Part shown: in pieces, positions 1 to 8,106 of the stretch | Layout of the letters: every line of letters starts with the position of its first letter | Position numbering within the stretch: position 1 is the stretch's first letter | Assembly (NCBI RefSeq): GCF_014779765.1 | Contig: NZ_JACXZA010000006.1 | Location: 248,001-312,000, forward strand | DNA: 64,000 bases | Source of the DNA: Paenibacillus terricola | Lineage (GTDB): Bacteria; Bacillota; Bacilli; Paenibacillales; Paenibacillaceae | Direction of reading: 5' to 3' | Position numbers and translations under genes: made by a program | Notes under the pieces: model-generated | What the model saw: the letters and a program-made list of their open reading frames with translations, nothing else | Told to the model about the DNA's origin: nothing | Databases searched by the model: none

Positions 1-625
1 TCGTCAGTCGAGCGGTCGTGTTCAGTTCGCCGTGCATATAGCTCTGAACCCAGCCCGGATGCAGCACGAGCACGCGTCCGCCCAGCGGCTTCAATTGGTT
101 ATGAATGAGAGCCGACTGCATGTTTACTGCCGCCTTCGACATGCAATAAGCGTACCAGCTATCTCGGCCGCAAGCGCCGACGCTTCCCGCTTCCGATGAT
201 ATGTTCGCAACAATCGGACGCTCCGACTTCAGCAGCAGCTTGCCGAACATTTGGGTTACGCGCAACGGCCCCAATGTGTTCACATTGAGAACCTGCTGCA
301 TTTCTGCAAAATCAAGCTCGTCCGGCAGCTGTTTATCAATATCACCCAGAATGCCAGCGTTGTTAACGATGAGATCGATATGATCCGTCCAGCCGGAAGC
401 CTTCGCTGCCGCCGCTCTTACTCTATCATCGCTGCCAATATCCAAATCATCTATAAGGAGCAGGCGTCCTTCTACCTGCTTCTCCAACTGTTTCAGTTCC
501 TCTGGAACTTGTCCATGCACGCCAGCAATCACGCGCCAACCTTGTTCCAGCAGCCCTTTTGCCAAGCCGAAGCCAAGCCCTCGTCCAGCTCCAGTCACTA
601 CTGCTGTCCCTTTATGTATCGCCAT
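1..625 (-). CDS. Short-chain dehydrogenase/reductase, 3' end beyond window
   Basis: NAD(P)-dependent oxidoreductase of the classical SDR family; the substrate cannot be told. Reading from the ATG at 625, about 208 codons are open to the left edge, so the C-terminus is missing. The Rossmann motif TGAGRGLG lies near residue 10, NNAG near residue 90, and the catalytic YxxxK as YCMSK near residue 155, with the upstream Ser expected in the NISSEAGS segment. An AAAGGAG ribosome binding site stands 8-9 nt before the ATG. It is transcribed in the same direction as the solute-binding genes but 130 bp downstream of them, so it may or may not share their transcript. Family assignment is secure; function is open. 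Confidence 0.9.
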   Translation of the reverse strand, partial: MAIHKGTAVVTGAGRGLGFGLAKGLLEQGWRVIAGVHGQVPEELKQLEKQVEGRLLLIDDLDIGSDDRVRAAAAKASGWTDHIDLIVNNAGILGDIDKQLPDELDFAEMQQVLNVNTLGPLRVTQMFGKLLLKSERPIVANISSEAGSVGACGRDSWYAYCMSKAAVNMQSALIHNQLKPLGGRVLVLHPGWVQSYMHGELNTTARLT

Positions 626-756
626 GATCAACCGCTCCTTTATGATCGATGTAGAGGTTGCACTTTCATGGCTACATTGTAGCACAATGCTGCTGGCATA
701 TTAGGTACAAAATCAACGGACTTTCACGCTTAGCCCAACAAATAGAGGATCGATCA

Positions 757-2166
757 TCATTTTTTCTTAAGCTCGCGATCAAGAAGCTGCTGTCCTTGCG
801 TCTGCATCTGTTCGATCATTTGCTCGAAGGTTTGCTTGTCCATCATCGTATTCGAGACTTCCTTATTAATCATGTCTGCCATCTCACTAGATGCAGAATT
901 AGATAACTTCCCATAGTCCGAAGGCAAGTTAGAAGGCATTTGCCGATAGATGGACTTAATGATCGGATCCTTCGCATAGTCCGCATAAGTGATGTTGCTA
1001 GGAATGGCATTATCACTAGAGCCATCCTGGGTAAATCCAGCTCTTACCTTCGCAACATAGTCCCCCATAATAAAAGCGATGACATCCCAGCCTACTTGTG
1101 CCATTGGAGTGCCTGCACGTAAACTCATCGTAAATCCGGGATATATACTAAAACTTCTTGTCCTCGTAGCCTCATCGACAGGCGCTCCCACAGCACCTAA
1201 CTTAAACGGCACATCCTGATAGGCCCGATAACTGCCAACTACCATTCCGGCGCGTCCTTCAGTGAACAAATCTGTTTGTCCGGGCTCACCGTACGAAGCA
1301 ATCGGCTGTTCACCGTTACCTTCCTCCATACCCAATTCGAATGTCCCGCTCTTATAAGCCTCGATAGCCGTTCGATACACATGCTGCCAGGCAGGCATAT
1401 TCACCGTCATGACCCCAGTAGATACACGATAGGGGTAAGTGCCCAACTGGTCTGTCATTCCGATCAAGTTGGCGAGCCCGCTTGGTCCCGGAAATGCCGG
1501 TAGAAAACCGATTGCCTTCTCCCCTTCCGAGCTGCTGGACTGTGTCACACGCTGTGCCAGCTGTAAAATTTCAGCCCAGGTCATCCCGTCTTGCGGGAGC
1601 CCGATACCAAGCCGATTGAACAAATCTTCATTGTAGAACAACAGTTGCCCACGAAGATTAGGCGTCAACGCGTAGAGCGCCCCGTCTCTGTTCTGCTTCA
1701 TCTGTTCTATAATGCCAGGGTGAATATGCTGCTCCAGATTGTTATCCTCTGACAAATAAACCGACAAATCGCTCAGCAGCCCTTCGTCTGCGAGAGCTTT
1801 ATACATGGAATCGTCACCTAGCAGGATTAAATCCGGCTGCTCGCTAGCAATCAATTCCTTCATTCGCTTCAGGCGCTCTTCGCGTGGCAATGCGTAATCC
1901 ATTGCATCGGAAGTAGAGCTCACTTGAACCTCAAGATTCGGAAACGCTGCGTTAATATAATCGCCGTACTCCATACTGAAGCTCCACTCACTGCTGTCCA
2001 TCACTTTCAGAACCTGCTTCTCCGCCGTCTCTCCCTTATCTTCCGTACAGCCTGTCAAACCAGCCAGCACCAACATAGCACTTAGCATTAACACCAACAG
2101 TCGATATGTTCCGTGATAGCCGTGCAATTGTCCTCCCAACGACAACGCTACTCGCTTCTGTTTCAT
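757..2166 (-). CDS. Extracellular solute-binding lipoprotein, paralog 1 of ECF locus
   Basis: Family 1 (sugar-type) solute-binding protein of 469 residues, anchored outside the membrane. The N-terminus has a hydrophobic segment ending in the lipobox LTGC near residue 40. The mature part starts with the fold's usual first strand (VLKVMDSSEW) and contains the hinge signature NEDLFNRLGI...DGMTW. Its start overlaps the stop of the preceding gene by 4 bp (ATGA), implying translational coupling. It is the last gene of the ECF sigma operon and the most diverged of the three lipoproteins. No permease or ATPase lies nearby, so I infer a ligand-capture or sensing role rather than a transport role. The ligand is unknown. 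Confidence 0.88.
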   Translation of the reverse strand: MKQKRVALSLGGQLHGYHGTYRLLVLMLSAMLVLAGLTGCTEDKGETAEKQVLKVMDSSEWSFSMEYGDYINAAFPNLEVQVSSTSDAMDYALPREERLKRMKELIASEQPDLILLGDDSMYKALADEGLLSDLSVYLSEDNNLEQHIHPGIIEQMKQNRDGALYALTPNLRGQLLFYNEDLFNRLGIGLPQDGMTWAEILQLAQRVTQSSSSEGEKAIGFLPAFPGPSGLANLIGMTDQLGTYPYRVSTGVMTVNMPAWQHVYRTAIEAYKSGTFELGMEEGNGEQPIASYGEPGQTDLFTEGRAGMVVGSYRAYQDVPFKLGAVGAPVDEATRTRSFSIYPGFTMSLRAGTPMAQVGWDVIAFIMGDYVAKVRAGFTQDGSSDNAIPSNITYADYAKDPIIKSIYRQMPSNLPSDYGKLSNSASSEMADMINKEVSNTMMDKQTFEQMIEQMQTQGQQLLDRELKKK

Positions 2167-3575
2167 TTCTTCTGCTCCTTACCCCTTGCCTTCGCTGTAT
2201 CCAGAAGCTGCTGACCTTGCTTCTGCATCCGCTTCAGCATGGTTTCCTCGGTCTGGTTGTCAGCCAACACATCGCCGATCTCCCGCTTCAACATGCTGTT
2301 CAAGTTATCATAGAACGATAAATCGACAGCCATGTAGTCGTCGGGTGGTGTAATTGCCGGCATCTGCTTATATAGATCCGCTGCGCTATCATCTTTCGTC
2401 ACCTGTGCGTAGGATAGACGGACAGGCAAGCCAAAATTAGTCATTTGCTGAATCGATATCTTAGCGACATAATCACTGGTCATGAACTGGATGAAGTTCC
2501 AGGCAGCTTGTGCCTTCGGCGAACCAGCGCGTACCGCCAGCTTCACATTTGCATTAAAACCGTTGCTGCGCAATCGCGTCGCAGAATCGACTGGTGCATT
2601 AACAGCGCCAAGCTTGAATGAAACCTTGCTCGCATCGAATGCTCCATAGCTGTTTGTCGTCATCGCCGCTTTGCCTTGGCCGAATAGATCTGCTGAAGCC
2701 GTCGCTGCCTGATCGTAATATTCCATTCCATCAGCATTTACTTTGCCTTTCGGTACGATTGAGCGAAACGTTCCATCCTTATAGTAGGACAAGATTGTAT
2801 GCAAGACCTGCTTCCAGGCAGAGGTGTCGATAGTCATTCTCCTTGTACCTATCCGATACATCGATAAGCCCTCCGTCCCGCCAATCCGATTAGCGAGTTC
2901 CACCGGTCCAGAGTAGGGTTCATAGTAGCCAATTGGACCATCCTTTGATTCGGATGCAGATGTAAATCGGTTAGCGAGATGAAGCACCTCTTCCCATGTC
3001 ATGCCATCATGCGGCAGATCGATACCGTACTCCTGAAACAAATCCGCATTATAATATAGCATCGATGCCAAGAATCCAGTTGCCATCCCGTAAGGCAGGC
3101 CATCCCGATTCTGCTTCATGAGCTCAAGAACGCCGGGATGAATCTGTTCATCCGTTATTCCTGACGATTGCATATAAGGAGATAGATCAGTCAGCAAGCC
3201 TGCATCCGCCAGAAACCGATAGGTACTATTATCCCGAATGACGACTAGATCCGGCTGTTCCTGCTCCAAGAGCTGCTTCCACCGTCTGGTCTGCTCTTCC
3301 GTAGATACCTGATAATCGGAAGCCGTCCCGGTTGAAATAAACTGAATGCTCGTATTCGGATAGAATGAATTCAAGTAATCGCCATATAGGATGTTGAAAT
3401 TATTCTCATCCCAATCGGCAACCTTCAACTCATCAGGCTGTTTCACTGGCTCTTGTTCGTCTGAGCATCCTACCATCACCAACATAGCAATTAGCATTAA
3501 CACCAACAGTCGATACGCTCCGTGACGGCCCTGTAATTGCCCTCCCGACGACAACGCTAATCCCTTCCGTCTCAT
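2163..3575 (-). CDS. Extracellular solute-binding lipoprotein, paralog 2 of ECF locus
   Basis: Family 1 solute-binding protein of 470 residues with a signal peptide ending in a lipobox-like VMVGC. The first strand reads LKVADWDENNF and the hinge region NADLFQEYGIDLPHDGMTW, almost identical to paralog 3 (3572-4924). Its signal-peptide region is instead nearly identical to paralog 1, both carrying GGQL-x-G-x-HG-x-YRLLVLML. The gene thus looks like an intermediate in a stepwise tandem duplication. The ATG overlaps the preceding TGA (ATGA), with AAGGAG 8 nt upstream. The ligand is unknown; the context with an ECF sigma factor suggests signalling. Confidence 0.88.
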   Translation of the reverse strand: MRRKGLALSSGGQLQGRHGAYRLLVLMLIAMLVMVGCSDEQEPVKQPDELKVADWDENNFNILYGDYLNSFYPNTSIQFISTGTASDYQVSTEEQTRRWKQLLEQEQPDLVVIRDNSTYRFLADAGLLTDLSPYMQSSGITDEQIHPGVLELMKQNRDGLPYGMATGFLASMLYYNADLFQEYGIDLPHDGMTWEEVLHLANRFTSASESKDGPIGYYEPYSGPVELANRIGGTEGLSMYRIGTRRMTIDTSAWKQVLHTILSYYKDGTFRSIVPKGKVNADGMEYYDQAATASADLFGQGKAAMTTNSYGAFDASKVSFKLGAVNAPVDSATRLRSNGFNANVKLAVRAGSPKAQAAWNFIQFMTSDYVAKISIQQMTNFGLPVRLSYAQVTKDDSAADLYKQMPAITPPDDYMAVDLSFYDNLNSMLKREIGDVLADNQTEETMLKRMQKQGQQLLDTAKARGKEQKK

Positions 3576-4924
3576 TTCTTCTGCTCCTTAGCCTTTGCTG
3601 CGTCCAGCAACTGCTGACCTTGCTCCTGCATCCGCTTCAGCATCGCTTCCTCGGACTGCTTGTCTGCCAAAGTATCACTGATCTCTTGTTTAATCATGCT
3701 ATAGAACCCATCATAGAAAGATGTATCTATGCCTGTTCTATCATCAGGTGGCGTAATGGCCGGCATCTGTTTATAGAGTCCCGCCGCGGCTTCGTTCTTC
3801 GTAAATTGTCCGTAGGAAATACGGCTCGGTACGCCAAAGTCATTCGCTTGCTGTGCCGACACCTTCGCCACATAGTCGCTGACCATGAAATCAATAAAGC
3901 CCCAGACAGCTTGCGCTTTCGACGAGCCTGCACGGACTGCGAGCACATGGTTCGCGTAGAAGTCGCCGCTTCGAGATCTCGTAGAGGTGTCGACAGGAGG
4001 ATTCACCGAACCCAGCTTGAACTTCACATTGCTGAATGATCCATAATATCCGATTGTCATGGCTGCCCGGCCTTTGCTGAACCAATCCGCCGAGATAGTC
4101 GCCTCTTGATCGTAATAAGTAGTTCCGTCGGTGCTTACTTTGCCTTCCGGCGTGAACGAACGGAATGTTCCATCCTTGTAATGCGACAACACGGTGTGGA
4201 ATACTTGCTGCCATGCCGTTGTATCGAGCGTCACCTTCCCAGTGTTCAACCTATACATCGACAAGCCCTCTGTACCGGCTACCTGCATGGAGAGCTCCAT
4301 CGGACCCGAATAGGATTGATAGTAACCAATCGGAGCATCCGCCGAAGCAGAAGCTGCAGTAAATCGGTAGGCTAGCTGCAGCAGCTCTTCCCAAGTCATG
4401 CCATCATGCGGCAGATCAATGCCATACTCTCGGAATAAGTCCTCATTGTAATACAGCTTCGATGCCGAGAATACAGTAGCCATCCCATAAGGCAAACTGT
4501 CGCGGTTCTGATTCATCAACTCGAGAACGCCGGGATGGATCTGCTCTGCTACGCCTGATGACTTCATATAAGGGGTCAAATCCGACAATAAACCTTCATC
4601 AGCCAGCACATGATAAGTCTCGCTATCTCGGAGGACAATGAGATCTGGCTGCTCATTCTGGATGAGCTGCTTCCATCGTTTGGCCCGCTCCTCGAACGAT
4701 ACCCGATAGTCCGATGCGTCATTGGCAGAAATAAACTGAATTTGTGTATTCGGATAAACGGCATTCAGGTAGTCTCCGTACATGGAGTAGAAATTCATTT
4801 CATCCACATCGGCTACCTTTAGCACGTCCGGCTGCTTCGCCTGCTCTTCTCCGTCCGAGCATCCTGACAGCATCAGCAGAGTGGATAGCACAACAACGAT
4901 TGTCGCTATCCCCCATCGGCGCAT
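3572..4924 (-). CDS. Extracellular solute-binding lipoprotein, paralog 3 of ECF locus
   Basis: Family 1 solute-binding protein of 450 residues. The open frame extends upstream to 5116, but that extension lies inside the preceding gene. I chose the ATG at 4924 because it overlaps the preceding TGA (ATGA), has AAGGAG at the right distance, and starts a clean lipoprotein signal (MRRWGIATIVVVLSTLLMLSGC would be the first 22 residues; lipobox LSGC). The mature part begins LKVADVDEMNF and carries NEDLFREYGIDLPHDGMTW. The signal peptide is unlike those of paralogs 1 and 2 although the mature proteins are close. First of the three lipoproteins after the anti-sigma fusion. Confidence 0.88.
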   Translation of the reverse strand: MRRWGIATIVVVLSTLLMLSGCSDGEEQAKQPDVLKVADVDEMNFYSMYGDYLNAVYPNTQIQFISANDASDYRVSFEERAKRWKQLIQNEQPDLIVLRDSETYHVLADEGLLSDLTPYMKSSGVAEQIHPGVLELMNQNRDSLPYGMATVFSASKLYYNEDLFREYGIDLPHDGMTWEELLQLAYRFTAASASADAPIGYYQSYSGPMELSMQVAGTEGLSMYRLNTGKVTLDTTAWQQVFHTVLSHYKDGTFRSFTPEGKVSTDGTTYYDQEATISADWFSKGRAAMTIGYYGSFSNVKFKLGSVNPPVDTSTRSRSGDFYANHVLAVRAGSSKAQAVWGFIDFMVSDYVAKVSAQQANDFGVPSRISYGQFTKNEAAAGLYKQMPAITPPDDRTGIDTSFYDGFYSMIKQEISDTLADKQSEEAMLKRMQEQGQQLLDAAKAKEQKK

Positions 4925-6447
4925 CACGACTTCTCCTTCTGCGCATTCAGTGCATCTTGCTGTGCATGCTGCTCGAGTTTTTCTTTCAATTGAACGAGAG
5001 CCTGATCTACTGATAGCGTGCCGGCAATTACTTCCTCCAACAACGGCTTGCTGTCCTGAAAAGCGTAGCCCGCAAGCGTATTGCTCATCGGCGAACCATC
5101 TGCTGCATTCTGCCAATCCTGCGGCAGTTCCAGCTTGTTCTGATAGAACGCGGCAATCTGTTCCTCGCCGAACTTCTGCTGTGCATCAGACTGACGAATT
5201 GGGGTCTTACTCATCCCCGTGCCGATCAACCGCTTGGCGAATTCAGAGCCATTCATGAACTTGACCATTTCCCAAGCCGCCTTCTCGCTGCTTGCAGTCG
5301 AAGATACCGCATAAATCTCAAGAAGATGGAAAGAAGATATTTGATCGCCAGGAACCGGTATCGTGATCCACTTCTGGTCATCTTTCCATGCGGACTGTAT
5401 TTGCGAAACGTAATACCCGCTTGTCACAACCATCGCCGCATCGCCCTTGAGGAACGGATCCGATGGCGTGAACGACTCCACCTTTGACTTGCTGTCCGAT
5501 GTCTTATCTCTATAAATCCAGCCGTCCTTATAGCCGTTCGTAATCTTCGTCCACAGCTCTGCCCAAGCGGGCGTATCAATCGTTACCTGTTTGCCGCCTT
5601 GCGTATCGGTCTGCAGTCCAGTTGCTTGTGCAATATCGTCAACCAAGGCGCTTGGATTGTCGCCAAATGACGAGGAAACGAGCCCCGCCGTACCCGTTCC
5701 CTGGAACCTCGCCGCCGTATCCAGCAGTTCATCCCAAGTCATCCCTGCATGAGGCAGCGGAATGCCGTTCTTCTCGAACAGCTCCTTATTAATAAACACA
5801 GCGTCCGTCTGGAAGGCTGGCGTCAAGCCGTACAATTGACCGCCCCCGTATTGGCGTAAAATATCGATGACCGGCTCGTACATCGCATCGACGTCTACCG
5901 CATCACTTTTGATAAGCGTATCTAGAGGCTTGAGCTTTCCCGCTTTTGCCAACTCATAGTATTGCTGCAGGCTAAGCCGAAGCACATCCGGGTTCTCTTT
6001 ATCTACCCATTCCAGCAGCTCTTTGCCTTGGTAGATCTTGTCCGGCATCTGCGCCGTCTCCACGGTTACGGTTGGATGATGCAGCAGGAATGGCCGCGCA
6101 TACTGCATATTGTTAAAGTTGTCATACTGGCCTACCATAACCTTCAACGTCGCGTTCTCATCAGCCAGCACATCGTTCTGCAGCGCGGCCGGAACACCAT
6201 CCATCCCGCTTGGCTTTTGCTTCAGCAATGAGCCAATATCGTCTCTTAACAGCCAGCCGCCACCAAGCACAATGACTACGGACGTTAGCGCTGCCGCTGT
6301 CCGAAACCAACGGTTCCGCTTATTATTTTGCTGCTCCATACGGATTCGTTCCCTCACTTTATTCTGAATGTCTGAGGTGAATCCGTGATTGCGCGTCGGC
6401 TGTCCTGACAGTTGTTTCTCCCACTGTTCCTGGTACTGCCCGCTCAT
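4924..6447 (-). CDS. Anti-sigma-like membrane protein fused to a solute-binding domain
   Basis: Predicted regulator of the adjacent ECF sigma factor. The 507-residue protein has a charged cytosolic head (about 1-47), one membrane helix (about 48-67) and a large outside domain from about residue 95. That domain has the family 1 solute-binding fold: first strand ATLKVMVGQYDNFNN and hinge signature NKELFEKNGIPLPHAGMTWDE. There is no lipobox and no zinc-binding HxxxCxxC motif, so the head is not a classical ZAS domain. The ATG at 6447 overlaps the sigma-factor TGA by 4 bp with GAGGAG 5-8 nt upstream; a GTG two codons earlier is possible. Position directly after the sigma gene is the usual place of an anti-sigma factor. 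The binding-protein call is strong; the anti-sigma role is inference from position and topology. Confidence 0.75.
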   Translation of the reverse strand: MSGQYQEQWEKQLSGQPTRNHGFTSDIQNKVRERIRMEQQNNKRNRWFRTAAALTSVVIVLGGGWLLRDDIGSLLKQKPSGMDGVPAALQNDVLADENATLKVMVGQYDNFNNMQYARPFLLHHPTVTVETAQMPDKIYQGKELLEWVDKENPDVLRLSLQQYYELAKAGKLKPLDTLIKSDAVDVDAMYEPVIDILRQYGGGQLYGLTPAFQTDAVFINKELFEKNGIPLPHAGMTWDELLDTAARFQGTGTAGLVSSSFGDNPSALVDDIAQATGLQTDTQGGKQVTIDTPAWAELWTKITNGYKDGWIYRDKTSDSKSKVESFTPSDPFLKGDAAMVVTSGYYVSQIQSAWKDDQKWITIPVPGDQISSFHLLEIYAVSSTASSEKAAWEMVKFMNGSEFAKRLIGTGMSKTPIRQSDAQQKFGEEQIAAFYQNKLELPQDWQNAADGSPMSNTLAGYAFQDSKPLLEEVIAGTLSVDQALVQLKEKLEQHAQQDALNAQKEKS

Positions 6448-7016
6448 GTCCACTCCTCCTCGCCGTACGCGGCTGACTCATCAAGCTGCTTGAATCTGCG
6501 GCTTGCCTGCTCCCGCGCACGGAACAGTCTCGACTTGACTGTGCCTTCGGATACGCCGAGCATCTGCGCAATTTCTTTCATCTGTAGGCCATGATGGGCA
6601 GACAACAGCAGCACTTCGCGCAGCTTAGCCGGCAAGTCGAGCACAATGGACCAACTCTCGTGGACAAGCTCGCGATCAAGTGCTTCACGTTCGGCAGAGG
6701 GATGAATATCGGTTGTCAGCAGACGCTGCGGCAGCAGCATAACACGCCGCAGCCACGACGAGCGCATGGCGTCTAATGCCGTATTGCGCGTAATCGCAAG
6801 CAGCCAAGTGCGTACGGACGACTCGCCTCGGTAGGAGTAAAGCTTCTCATATACTTTGACGAACACATCCTGCGCAATATCATCGGCTAGCTCGCGACTG
6901 CGCGTCAGGAATAAAGCATAGTTCCAGACGTCACGCCCGTACGCTTTCATAAGCTCGTCCAGCACTGCTGACCGATCCAGCCCATCTTGCACATGCTCCA
7001 AATATTCGAAAGACAA
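6444..7016 (-). CDS. ECF-type RNA polymerase sigma factor
   Basis: Sigma-70 family, extracytoplasmic-function type, about 190 residues. Region 2 spans roughly residues 15-85 (YGRDVWNYALFLT, then DIAQDVFVKVYEKL and the region 2.4-like stretch ending in ITRNTALDAMR). Region 4 lies near residues 125-175 with the helix-turn-helix MKEIAQMLGVSEGTVKSRLFRARE. An ATG exists at 7046, but it has no ribosome binding site and lies upstream of a predicted ECF -10 element. I prefer TTG at 7016 (or GTG at 7019), preceded by GAGGTG. The gene heads an operon with the anti-sigma fusion and three binding lipoproteins and is probably autoregulated. Confidence 0.92.
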   Translation of the reverse strand: MSFEYLEHVQDGLDRSAVLDELMKAYGRDVWNYALFLTRSRELADDIAQDVFVKVYEKLYSYRGESSVRTWLLAITRNTALDAMRSSWLRRVMLLPQRLLTTDIHPSAEREALDRELVHESWSIVLDLPAKLREVLLLSAHHGLQMKEIAQMLGVSEGTVKSRLFRAREQASRRFKQLDESAAYGEEEWT

Positions 7017-7036
7017 CACATTCACCTCGACAAGTA

Positions 7037-7062
7037 GACGTTTCATAGCGGGGATAGTTCCC
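7037..7062 (-). promoter_or_regulatory. Candidate autoregulatory ECF promoter
   Basis: On the minus strand GGGAAC (7062-7057) is followed after 16 bp by CGTC (7040-7037), the general AAC/CGTC architecture of ECF promoters. Transcription would start about 7 bp after CGTC, just ahead of the GAGGTG ribosome binding site and the TTG/GTG start at 7016/7019. A near copy lies at 29296-29322. Confidence 0.6.
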
Positions 7063-7227
7063 TATTTTGTCAAAAAACATTATAAAGTTTAATAGCGTAA
7101 ATAGATAGAGATGCGGCACTTCCATCATAGTCTCTTATTCTTGGAACAAAACAACAAAAGATCCCCAAGCGCCTGCCGCATGCAGATTGCACGACAGAAC
7201 TTGAGGAGCATCAATAAAGACTTCTTA

Positions 7228-8106
7228 TTAATAGCTAAGAACAGGACTCTCCGGAATGACTGGACCTTCAGCATCAGCTGGTTTCACATTCTCTACCGGT
7301 TTCACAGCATTCACATGATGCCGTCCGATTGGCACGATCAGCGGCGTACCGGATACCGGATCTTGAATAACCGTGCTATCCATGCCGAAAATATCTTTCA
7401 CGAGCTCACTTGTAATTACCTTCGACGGCTCGCCCTCTGCCACCAACTTGCCCTGACGCAGGGCAAAGATATGATCCGCATAACGAGAGGACAGATTGAT
7501 GTCATGAAGCACCATGACGATCGTCGTTCCGCGCTTGCGGTTAAGGTCCGTGAGCAGATCAAGAATTTCGACCTGATACGTAATATCCAAGAAGGTAGTT
7601 GGCTCGTCGAGGAACAAAATATCGGTCTGCTGCGCCAGCGCCATCGCAATCCAGACACGCTGCCGTTGACCGCCCGACAACTCGTCGATATTTTGATTTG
7701 CCAGTTCGGTAATCTTCATAATCTCCATCGCTTCAGCGACAGCCTCGTAATCCTTCTTCGACCAACCGCTGAACAGCGTTTGATGCGGAAACCGTCCGCG
7801 GCCAACCAAGTCCGCAACCGAAATGCCCTCCGGAACGATCGGCGATTGCGGGAGCAATCCGAGCACACGTGCCAGCTGCTTCGGCGGGATCTTGTCGATC
7901 TGCTTGCCGTCGAGCGTAATGCTGCCCGAAGTTGGCTTAATGAGTCTAGCCAGCGTCTTCAGCAGCGTCGACTTGCCGCAGGCATTCGCCCCTATAATGA
8001 CGCTTATTCGGTTACTCGGTATCGACAGGCTTATGCCTTGGACAATCGTCTTATTCTCATAGCCCGAAACCGTCTGTTCCGCTTGAAACGTATGTGTCGC
8101 CTTCAT
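7228..8106 (-). CDS. Ferric-siderophore ABC transporter, ATP-binding protein
   Basis: Cytosolic ATPase (292 residues) of the FecE/FhuC type that powers ferric-siderophore uptake. Walker A reads GANACGKST near residue 38, the signature LSGGQRQR near 143, and Walker B DILFLDEPTTFLD follows. A proline-rich tail of about 35 residues extends beyond the usual end. The ATG overlaps the stop of the upstream permease by one base (TAATG). It is the last gene of a four-gene operon headed by two Fur boxes, so expression should rise when iron is scarce. The exact siderophore cannot be read from sequence. Confidence 0.93.
   Translation of the reverse strand: MKATHTFQAEQTVSGYENKTIVQGISLSIPSNRISVIIGANACGKSTLLKTLARLIKPTSGSITLDGKQIDKIPPKQLARVLGLLPQSPIVPEGISVADLVGRGRFPHQTLFSGWSKKDYEAVAEAMEIMKITELANQNIDELSGGQRQRVWIAMALAQQTDILFLDEPTTFLDITYQVEILDLLTDLNRKRGTTIVMVLHDINLSSRYADHIFALRQGKLVAEGEPSKVITSELVKDIFGMDSTVIQDPVSGTPLIVPIGRHHVNAVKPVENVKPADAEGPVIPESPVLSY

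Noticed and set aside
4925-5116. N-terminal extension of binding lipoprotein 3
   Set aside because: It would overlap the anti-sigma fusion by 190 bp and hide the signal peptide; the ATG at 4924 is well supported.
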